DNA of 64,000 nt. Origin: an uncultured Carboxylicivirga sp. Lineage in GTDB: Bacteria > Bacteroidota > Bacteroidia > Bacteroidales > Marinilabiliaceae. Below the pieces are notes generated by a model. The model saw only the letters and a list, made by a program, of their open reading frames with translations. It did not search any database and was not told where the DNA came from. Positions 57,568-64,000 of the stretch are shown here, one piece after another (position 1 is the stretch's first letter; every line of letters starts with the position of its first letter). Location: the NCBI GenBank assembly GCA_947491945.1, contig CANLLN010000018.1:37918-101917 (forward strand), in the 5' to 3' direction. The position numbers and the translations under genes are program-made.

Positions 57568-60162
57568 ATGAAATTATTTAACGCTTTGCTGTTACTCACC
57601 TCCATTCTTTGCGTGGTGAATGTATCAGCTCAAACAGAATTATTAAGCAATAAGATAACACCCTTAAAAAAATACGACCAAGACCATCTTTACCGCATCG
57701 CCCTACCCATTGGAGGTATTGGTACAGGAACCGTTTCCTTGGGAGGGTCAGGTCAACTGCAAGACTGGGAAGTGATGAACGTACCGGCAAAAGGCTTTAG
57801 CACGGTGACCACTGGTAACGATGCACCTTTTTTTGCCATTTATACTAAAAAGAAAGATGAGAAGCCGAATACAAAGGCTCTGTTAGGTCCTATTCATTAT
57901 GCCGATTATCAGCATTACGAAGGACGCTCGGTTGATCACCATGGTTTTCCCCGTTTCCGTGAAGCTTCATTTGAAACCACTTATCCCTTTGGTATCGTCA
58001 ATCTGGCGGATAAAACCATGCCGGTGGATGTGAAAATCGTAGGTTATAATCCATTGGTTCCTGCGGACGCTGATGCCTCAGGCATTCCAATGGCAATATT
58101 AAAATACGAGGTAACCAATACAACAAATGAAACTATTGAAGTGGCTGTTTCGGGTAATATCCGCAATTTTATTGGTAAAGATGGTAGGAAGCATACTTCT
58201 GACTGGAAAGGGGACTATATTCCAATAGGTGCAAAAGACAATAAAAACGAATTTAAAACTACAGAAAAACTTCAGGGTATTTACATGTATTCCGAAGGTG
58301 TGGACAAGGATGATGCGGCCTGGGGAACGTTTGCTATCTCAACTCCCAAAGGCCATGGTAATATAACCTACAGAACAAGTTCAGGTCACAACCGTTGGGG
58401 AAGCAGCGTGCTTGATTTCTTCGATGATTTTAGTGCAGATGGGCTGTTAAGCGAGAAAGATAAGTCTTATGATGCTGACCCAATGGCTTCTTTAGCGGTA
58501 TCCAAAACATTAAAAGCAGGAGAAACAAAAACATTCACTTTCTACCTGACATGGAATTTCCCGAATCGTTATGCCTGGTCGTCTGAAAAATTGACGAATT
58601 ATTATTCCACACAATATGAAGATGCCTGGGATGTGATCGAAAAAGAAGTAGAACGCTTACCGGAGTTAACGGAGCAAACACTTTCGTTTGTAAATGCTCT
58701 GCAAGAGAGTGCTTATCCTGAGGTCGTCAAAGAAGCGGCTTTATTCAACCTAAGCACATTACGCTCACAAACGGTATTCCGTACTGCCGATGGATACCTG
58801 TTTGGTTGGGAAGGGGTTATGGACCGCTTTGGTTCTTGTTTCGGCTCATGTACACATGTTTGGAATTACGAGCAAGCCACAGCATTCCTGTTTAACGATT
58901 TAGCCAAAGGCATGCGAGAGGTGGAGTTTAAGTATGCTATGAACCCTGAGGGGCACATGGGCTTCAGAACAAAGCTTCCTCTGATGGAAGGTGCTTCTGG
59001 TATTGATGTGGCAGCGGCTGACGGACAAATGGGCACCATTATGAAGTTTTACCGTGAATGGCAATTGTCAGGTGATGATGAGTTCCTGAATCAGTACTGG
59101 GCCAAAGTGAAATCTGCTCTGGCTTTTGCCTGGGTGGAGAATGGCTGGGATGGTGATGTGGATGGAGTGATGGAAGGGGTGCAGCACAACACTATGGATG
59201 TGGAATATTTTGGACCTAATCCACAGATGCAGATTTGGTATTTGGGTGCTTTAAAGGCAGCCGAACAAATGGCGCTTCATGTCAATGATAAAACGTTTGC
59301 CAGGAAATGTAAGAAGCTATACAAGAATGGGTCAGCCTGGACCGATGAGAACTTATTCAATGGTGAGTATTATGTGCATAAAATACAAACACCACATAGT
59401 AAAGATGATATAGCCAAAGGGCTGATGTCAAGCATGGGCAGTAAGTCAATTGACAATCCTGAATTTCAACTGGAAACAGGTTGTTTGGTGGATCAACTGG
59501 TTGGTCAATATATGGCTCATGTATTGGGTTTAGGCTATCTGGTGAAGGAACAAAATGTAAAAACTACCCTGCAGAGTATTCTTAAATACAACCAGTGTGA
59601 AGATATGTACGAGCATTTTAATAACATGCGTTCCTACGCCATGGGTGATGAGAAAGCCTTACTGATGGCTAGCTGGCCAAAGGGTGGCCGTCCGAAAAGC
59701 CCATTCCCTTACTGGTCGGAAGTCATGACTGGATTTGAGTACACAGCTGCCATTGGCATGTTGTACGAAGGCATGGAGCAGGAAGGAGTGGAGTGTATAA
59801 AAAACATACGTGACCGTTACGACGGACAAAAGCGAAACCCATTTGATGAAGCAGAGTGCGGGCATCATTATGCACGAGCTATGGCTTCGTGGGCAGGTAT
59901 CATTGCCGAAAGTGGGTTTCAATATTCAGCAATTGATAAATCCATCCAATTTACCGATAAACCAGGCAAATACTTTTGGTCCAATGGCTCAGCCTGGGGT
60001 ATGTGTGAAATTACACAAGATGGCAAAGGGTTTAAGGTTACGCTTGAAGTGCTTTATGGAGAACTGGCATTAAGCAGTTTCCAACTTCGAGAAAACAAAG
60101 TTCACAGATTTAGAAATTCAGAATTTATCACAGCAAACCAAAAACTAAACTTTCAATACTAA
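57568..60162 (+). CDS. GH116 family glycoside hydrolase
   Basis: An 864-residue exported enzyme (signal peptide ILCVVNVSAQ). The N-terminal beta-sandwich begins YRIALPIGGIGTGTVSLGGSGQLQDWEVMN, the hallmark of the GH116/GBA2-like N-terminal domain, and the (alpha/alpha)6 barrel (about 390-840) contains GSCTHVWNYEQATAFLF, DGVMEGVQHNTMDVEYFGPNP and CLVDQLVGQYMAHVLGLGYL, the last probably holding the acid/base Asp. Family GH116 includes beta-glucosidases, beta-xylosidases and beta-N-acetylglucosaminidases. NTMD replaces the more usual NTYD. Its presence hints at glucose- or xylose-type side groups on the substrate. Start at 57568 is the only one with a signal peptide. Confidence 0.85.
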   Translation: MKLFNALLLLTSILCVVNVSAQTELLSNKITPLKKYDQDHLYRIALPIGGIGTGTVSLGGSGQLQDWEVMNVPAKGFSTVTTGNDAPFFAIYTKKKDEKPNTKALLGPIHYADYQHYEGRSVDHHGFPRFREASFETTYPFGIVNLADKTMPVDVKIVGYNPLVPADADASGIPMAILKYEVTNTTNETIEVAVSGNIRNFIGKDGRKHTSDWKGDYIPIGAKDNKNEFKTTEKLQGIYMYSEGVDKDDAAWGTFAISTPKGHGNITYRTSSGHNRWGSSVLDFFDDFSADGLLSEKDKSYDADPMASLAVSKTLKAGETKTFTFYLTWNFPNRYAWSSEKLTNYYSTQYEDAWDVIEKEVERLPELTEQTLSFVNALQESAYPEVVKEAALFNLSTLRSQTVFRTADGYLFGWEGVMDRFGSCFGSCTHVWNYEQATAFLFNDLAKGMREVEFKYAMNPEGHMGFRTKLPLMEGASGIDVAAADGQMGTIMKFYREWQLSGDDEFLNQYWAKVKSALAFAWVENGWDGDVDGVMEGVQHNTMDVEYFGPNPQMQIWYLGALKAAEQMALHVNDKTFARKCKKLYKNGSAWTDENLFNGEYYVHKIQTPHSKDDIAKGLMSSMGSKSIDNPEFQLETGCLVDQLVGQYMAHVLGLGYLVKEQNVKTTLQSILKYNQCEDMYEHFNNMRSYAMGDEKALLMASWPKGGRPKSPFPYWSEVMTGFEYTAAIGMLYEGMEQEGVECIKNIRDRYDGQKRNPFDEAECGHHYARAMASWAGIIAESGFQYSAIDKSIQFTDKPGKYFWSNGSAWGMCEITQDGKGFKVTLEVLYGELALSSFQLRENKVHRFRNSEFITANQKLNFQY

Positions 60163-60200
60163 TCTCTGCGCCTTTGAGTCTCTGTGTTTAGTTAAATTTA
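60163..60200. repeat. CTCTGCGCC-type dispersed filler sequence
   Basis: The gap reads TCTCTGCGCCTTTGAGTCTC followed by TGTGTTTAG. Such CTCTGCG/CTCTGTG word repeats occur dispersed in intergenic gaps of many Bacteroidota and cyanobacterial genomes. Copy number cannot be judged here. Confidence 0.4.
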
Positions 60201-60211
60201 AAAGCTTCAAA

Positions 60212-62161
60212 ATGAATAAAACAATAACATTCCTTTTAACCCTGGTATTTACGACATTTATCGGAAAAGCCGATGTAAAGCTAGCCGATGTTTTTACCAG
60301 CAACATGGTATTACAGCGTAACTTAAATTTGAAAGTGTGGGGGAGTGCTGATCCGGGAGAAAAAATATCGCTGACTTTTAAGGGACAAAAACTAAAAACC
60401 AATGCTGATAGAGACGGAGAGTGGTCTTTGTTACTGAAGCCCATGCAAGCTGGTGGCCCATTTAAGATGACCATAAGTGGAAAAAATGAAGTGGTACTAA
60501 AGAACATTCTGATTGGCGATGTCTGGATTTGCTCTGGTCAATCCAATATGCAATGGCCGGTTTCAAAATCCAATAATGCAGAGCAGGAGATCAAAGCGGC
60601 CAACTACCCAAATATCCGCTTGTTTGAAGTGCCACGTAGTGTCAGCAATGTTCCTGTTGATTCTATTCCCTTTGCCAAATGGAAGGTTTGTACACCTGAA
60701 ACAGTAACTAACTTCTCTGCTGTTGGCTATTATTTTGGCCGTGATTTACAGAAGGAAATTGATGTGCCCATTGGGCTGATACATACCGCGTGGGGTGGTA
60801 CATGCGTTGAAACCTGGACGTCAAAAGCATCCATAACAAAGTTGCCAAAATATGAGGATTTTGGAGAAAGGATTGATAATTACAATGTAAACACGGTAGC
60901 TCAAAAATATGAAGATGACCTAAAGGTAGCCTTGGGAGGTTTTCCGGATAAGAAAAGGGGCATGCAGGAACAATGGATGAAGCCCGATACGGACAGAAGC
61001 GAATGGTTGAGTATGAATCTACCAACTTTATGGGAAAATGCTGGTTACAATCGCCTGAATGGCCGCGTGTGGTTTAGCTTTGATTTTAGTTTAACAGAAC
61101 TAGAATTAGACAGCATCGCCCAATTGCACTTAGGGCAAATTCATGATTCGGATATCACATGGGTGAATGGTGTAAAAGTAGGAGGAATGAGTTGGGCCAA
61201 CGAAGAAGAACGTGTTTATTCTGTTCCAGTTCAACTACTAAAAACAGGTAAAAACAATATTACAGTTCGTGTAGAAGACAAGTATTACAAAGGCGGTTTT
61301 GCCAGTAAGGCTGACAAGATGTTCTTCCAACTTGGGGAAAAGAAAATACCTTTAAGTGGAGACTGGCAATTTAAAGTTGATACTGTTATACCTGATTTTA
61401 AACCCTTCCCCAATGATGTCCCCAGCTTGTTGTACAATGCCATGATTCATCCCCTCATTCCTTATGGTATCAAAGGTGTGATCTGGTACCAGGGTGAGTC
61501 CAATGCAGCACGAGGGAAACAGTATGCTCTTACTTTTCCAAACATGATTAACAACTGGCGGGAGGATTGGCAACAGGGTGATTTCCCCTTATTATTTGTA
61601 CAATTGGCCAACTATCAACAGGCTGAAAAGATGCCAAAAGAGGACGCCTGGGCCGAACTGCGCGAAAGCCAGACAAAGACGCTTAATATTGAAAATACAG
61701 GTATGGCTGTAGCTATTGATATTGGAGAGGCTAACGATATTCACCCCAAAAACAAACAGGATGTTGGGAATCGATTAATGTTATCTGCCTTAAAAGTAGC
61801 TTATGGTAAGGATATTGTTCATTCCGGACCTATCTATCAATCAATGCAGATAGAAGGCAATAAAGCCATTATTAGCTTTGATCATATTGGTTCTGGACTG
61901 GTGGTAAATAGCAAGCATGGTTATGTAAATGAGTTTAAAATGGCAGGTGAGGATAAACAATTCTATTGGGCTCAAGCAAAAATTGAGGGTGATAAGGTGA
62001 TTGTCTGGTCAGATAATGTCGATCAACCAGTAGCTGTGCGCTTTGCCTGGTCACGTAATCCGTCTGAATTTAACCTATACAATAAAGAGGGCTTACCGGC
62101 TTCTCCTTTCAGAACCGATGATTGGGAGGGAGTGACGGATGGTAAGTCGTTTGATGATTAG
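60212..62161 (+). CDS. SGNH sialate O-acetylesterase-type carbohydrate esterase
   Basis: A 649-residue exported esterase (signal peptide LLTLVFTTFIGKA). The catalytic serine is S111 in WICSGQSNMQWPV; VIWYQGESNAARGK is the glycine/asparagine block and NDIHPKNKQDVGNRL supplies the Asp-His pair. The SGNH domain is split by a jelly-roll insert at about residues 255-400 (GRVWFSFDFSLTEL, DITWVNGVKVGG), as in sialate O-acetylesterase-like enzymes (family CE20-type). It removes acetyl groups from sugars, implying that the target polysaccharide is partly acetylated as well as sulfated. It sits 49 bases after GH116 and 27 bases before the GH29 gene. Confidence 0.85.
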   Translation: MNKTITFLLTLVFTTFIGKADVKLADVFTSNMVLQRNLNLKVWGSADPGEKISLTFKGQKLKTNADRDGEWSLLLKPMQAGGPFKMTISGKNEVVLKNILIGDVWICSGQSNMQWPVSKSNNAEQEIKAANYPNIRLFEVPRSVSNVPVDSIPFAKWKVCTPETVTNFSAVGYYFGRDLQKEIDVPIGLIHTAWGGTCVETWTSKASITKLPKYEDFGERIDNYNVNTVAQKYEDDLKVALGGFPDKKRGMQEQWMKPDTDRSEWLSMNLPTLWENAGYNRLNGRVWFSFDFSLTELELDSIAQLHLGQIHDSDITWVNGVKVGGMSWANEEERVYSVPVQLLKTGKNNITVRVEDKYYKGGFASKADKMFFQLGEKKIPLSGDWQFKVDTVIPDFKPFPNDVPSLLYNAMIHPLIPYGIKGVIWYQGESNAARGKQYALTFPNMINNWREDWQQGDFPLLFVQLANYQQAEKMPKEDAWAELRESQTKTLNIENTGMAVAIDIGEANDIHPKNKQDVGNRLMLSALKVAYGKDIVHSGPIYQSMQIEGNKAIISFDHIGSGLVVNSKHGYVNEFKMAGEDKQFYWAQAKIEGDKVIVWSDNVDQPVAVRFAWSRNPSEFNLYNKEGLPASPFRTDDWEGVTDGKSFDD

Positions 62162-62188
62162 TAAAATGAAAAATTTAATGCTAGGATA

Positions 62189-63691
62189 ATGAAAAAATTA
62201 ATTACTTATTTCTCTGTTTTAATATTGGTATCACTCCTTAGTTGTGATGGCAGAAAGAGCAACAGTTCTCGCAGGGGAACTCAAAAAACGTATAATACAA
62301 GCCATGAATCAATAGCGTCTTACGGCGTGCCGACATGGTATAGTGAGGGTAAATTAGGTATATTTATGCATCTGAGTGCTTTCTCTGTAATTCCTTATGG
62401 GAATGAGTGGTATGCCTCTAGCATGTACTTTGCAGATGATAACCCAACCATTAAAGGAAAAGAACACCGAAAGAAAGCCAGGGTTTATCATGAAGAAAAC
62501 TACGGGTCGCTAAAAGAATTTGGCTACAAGGATTTTATACCATTGCTAAAAATGGAGAAGTTTGATGCTGATTATTATGCTGATTTGGTGAAGAGATCTG
62601 GTGCCACCTATTTTGCTGCTCCAGCTGTACATCATGATGGTTTTGCCATGTGGGATTCAAAGGTCATTGATTGGAATTCTGTTAAAATGGGGCCAAAGCG
62701 TGATGTAGTAGGTGAACTAACTGCAGCCATGCGCAGCAAGGGGATTAAAACAGGTGTGTCAACCCATTACGGTCGCCACTGGAAATACTATACCTTTCGA
62801 CCTGAGTTTGATACCTGGGATCGCGCCTATGAAGGGCTCTATGGTAAGCGACGAGGAGATCTTGATCCGCCACGGCCCGAAGATGCCTTAAAATGGGAAT
62901 CTGTAATGAACGAACTGATCGATAATTACCAGCCTGATTATATTTTTGTGGATGGAGGTATATGTGATGCTCATTCTGAATATCAAAAAGAATACTTCCG
63001 CGACGCACTGTATCGCACACTTGCTCGCTATTACAATAAAAGTATAGACTGGGATAAGGAAGTAGTATTATCCTGGAAGCGCGATGCCATGTTAAAAGGT
63101 GAAGCTGTTTACGATACTGAAAAAAACCTTGAGGAAGGCATTCCAACTCGTCCATGGCAAGCTCACTTTACAGCGAATGGCAGGTGGGCGTATTCTGGCG
63201 AAACAGCTGCCTATCCAATTAATGCAGTGCTGCGTTGCTTTATCGATCTGGTAAGCCGTAATGGCAATATGTTGCTCAATATTGCACCAAGACCGGATGG
63301 AACATTGGATAAGGCACAGGAAAATTTATTGTTGGAACTAGGTCAATGGATGGAAGTGAATGCAGAGGGCATAAAAGGATCAACACCCTGGGAGATTTAT
63401 GGTGCCGGCGAGCTTAATTCGCTTCGTGGTGGTTCAAAAATAAACGAATACGATTCCAATGCCATTCGCTATACTCAAAAAGATGGAATACTATATGCCT
63501 GGTTTGTGAGTTGGCCTGAAAGCGGAAAGATAATATTACCTCAGGCAAGTAAATTTAATCCTATAGAAATTAAAGCTCTTGGTGGTGTTGATTCTTTGAA
63601 ATTTGTACACGAAGGAAGTGACATAATTGTTGAATTGCCGGCTCAACAGTTTGGGCAGCATGTATGGGGATTAAAACTATGCAAAACATAA
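62189..63691 (+). CDS. GH29 alpha-L-fucosidase-family lipoprotein
   Basis: A 500-residue lipoprotein (LVSLLSC lipobox, C19 followed by DGRKS, a partly acidic stretch that could favour surface exposure). The GH29 barrel is clear: YGVPTWYSEGKLGIFMHLSAFS, YFAAPAVHHDGFAMWDSK, GVSTHYGRHWKYY, the nucleophile D255 in YIFVDGGICD, and NGNMLLNIAPRPDG. The nucleophile motif has V where most members have W (WFDGG), and HLSAFSVIPYGNEWYA replaces the common HWG.YS.P...EWY. GH29 enzymes release alpha-L-fucose, and some act on alpha-L-galactose, which would fit agar/porphyran-type galactans. It is the last gene of the locus in view. Confidence 0.88.
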   Translation: MKKLITYFSVLILVSLLSCDGRKSNSSRRGTQKTYNTSHESIASYGVPTWYSEGKLGIFMHLSAFSVIPYGNEWYASSMYFADDNPTIKGKEHRKKARVYHEENYGSLKEFGYKDFIPLLKMEKFDADYYADLVKRSGATYFAAPAVHHDGFAMWDSKVIDWNSVKMGPKRDVVGELTAAMRSKGIKTGVSTHYGRHWKYYTFRPEFDTWDRAYEGLYGKRRGDLDPPRPEDALKWESVMNELIDNYQPDYIFVDGGICDAHSEYQKEYFRDALYRTLARYYNKSIDWDKEVVLSWKRDAMLKGEAVYDTEKNLEEGIPTRPWQAHFTANGRWAYSGETAAYPINAVLRCFIDLVSRNGNMLLNIAPRPDGTLDKAQENLLLELGQWMEVNAEGIKGSTPWEIYGAGELNSLRGGSKINEYDSNAIRYTQKDGILYAWFVSWPESGKIILPQASKFNPIEIKALGGVDSLKFVHEGSDIIVELPAQQFGQHVWGLKLCKT

Positions 63692-64000
63692 CCTGGAAAA
63701 GCCGGAAAAGTATCAGTTATCAAGATATGAGTATCAAGACGATTCTCAGCTTGCTTAGAAATATTTGACAAAATAAACATGAATAACAAAAGTAAGATAC
63801 TAATAACTTACTTAGAGATAATTCAAAATCGAGAAGAATACAGGGAAATCGCTTTTAAAAGCAAAAATACCACCCCACCTGTCGGCACCCCTCCTAAAAT
63901 TCAGGAGGGGACGGGTTTATGATATGAACCTGCTACATTTGTAAGGACAGTAAGTTAAGATATATGGCTCTAAATTATATATCTTAGAATCATTATGAGT
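63692..64000. other. Non-coding end of the window
   Basis: No gene is visible in 309 bases. A hairpin, CCCCTCCT (63888-63895) with AGGAGGGG (63903-63910), lies in a C/G-rich patch that resembles a dispersed repeat. Confidence 0.5.
63870..63917. repeat. C/G-rich hairpin, probable dispersed element
   Basis: CCCCTCCT (63888-63895) pairs with AGGAGGGG (63903-63910) around AAAATTC, inside a locally C/G-rich patch (ACCCCACCTGTCGG to ACGGG) unlike the surrounding AT-rich DNA. Similar CCCCTCC hairpins are common between genes in Bacteroidota. Confidence 0.45.

Overview
The window comes from a Bacteroidota genome, most likely a marine or brackish polysaccharide degrader of the Marinilabiliales/Cytophaga-Flavobacteria type. 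The evidence is two tandem SusC/SusD pairs, a type IX secretion (T9SS) sorting domain, many lipoproteins with Bacteroidota-style signals, AT-rich leaders and TAnnTTTG-like promoter elements. Apart from one small gene at the far left, every convincing gene is on the + strand.

Layout. (1) 1-3000 is accessory DNA: a minus-strand protein of unknown function, an ImmA/IrrE-type metallopeptidase with a tightly coupled partner gene behind a pair of palindromic operators, a strong terminator, and a short sequence resembling the 3' end of a tRNA that could be an integration scar. (2) 3000-3875 holds a broken remnant of a hybrid two-component sensor. (3) 3876-16010 carries an AraC-type regulator and a sugar-acid catabolic cassette: aldehyde dehydrogenase, RhaT-like symporter, enolase-superfamily enzyme, a GH2 enzyme, a GH78-like enzyme, KDPG aldolase and KDG kinase. 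The order and the motifs of the enolase-superfamily enzyme fit oxidative breakdown of 3,6-anhydrogalactose (anhydrosugar to anhydro-acid, to 2-keto-3-deoxygalactonate, to the phosphate, to pyruvate plus glyceraldehyde-3-phosphate). (4) 16126-36881 is a run of eight sulfatases, two parallel beta-helix proteins and a LacZ-type GH2. (5) 37542-48398 is the uptake module: SusC, SusD, a second SusC without the usual N-terminal extension, SusD, and a surface glycan-binding lipoprotein. (6) 48494-63691 has a third beta-helix protein, three more sulfatases, a third GH2, a GH116 enzyme, an SGNH acetylesterase and a GH29 enzyme.

Together this is a very sulfatase-rich polysaccharide utilisation locus (11 S1 sulfatases, all with the C-x-P-S-R maturation motif). 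Glycan is bound and imported by the Sus proteins, desulfated and trimmed in the periplasm, and at least one product sugar is metabolised through a 2-keto-3-deoxy acid. A sulfated red-algal galactan of carrageenan or agar/porphyran type is the best single hypothesis. GH78, GH29, GH116 and acetylesterase genes show that the real substrate may be more complex, and no known endo-carrageenase, agarase or ulvan lyase could be recognised. The three beta-helix proteins are the best candidates for an undescribed depolymerising activity.

The most unusual features are the matching outward order of enzyme families on both sides of the Sus module, the three related beta-helix proteins sharing a conserved motif, the orphan T9SS sorting-domain remnant, and several strong inverted repeats placed directly in front of enzyme genes.
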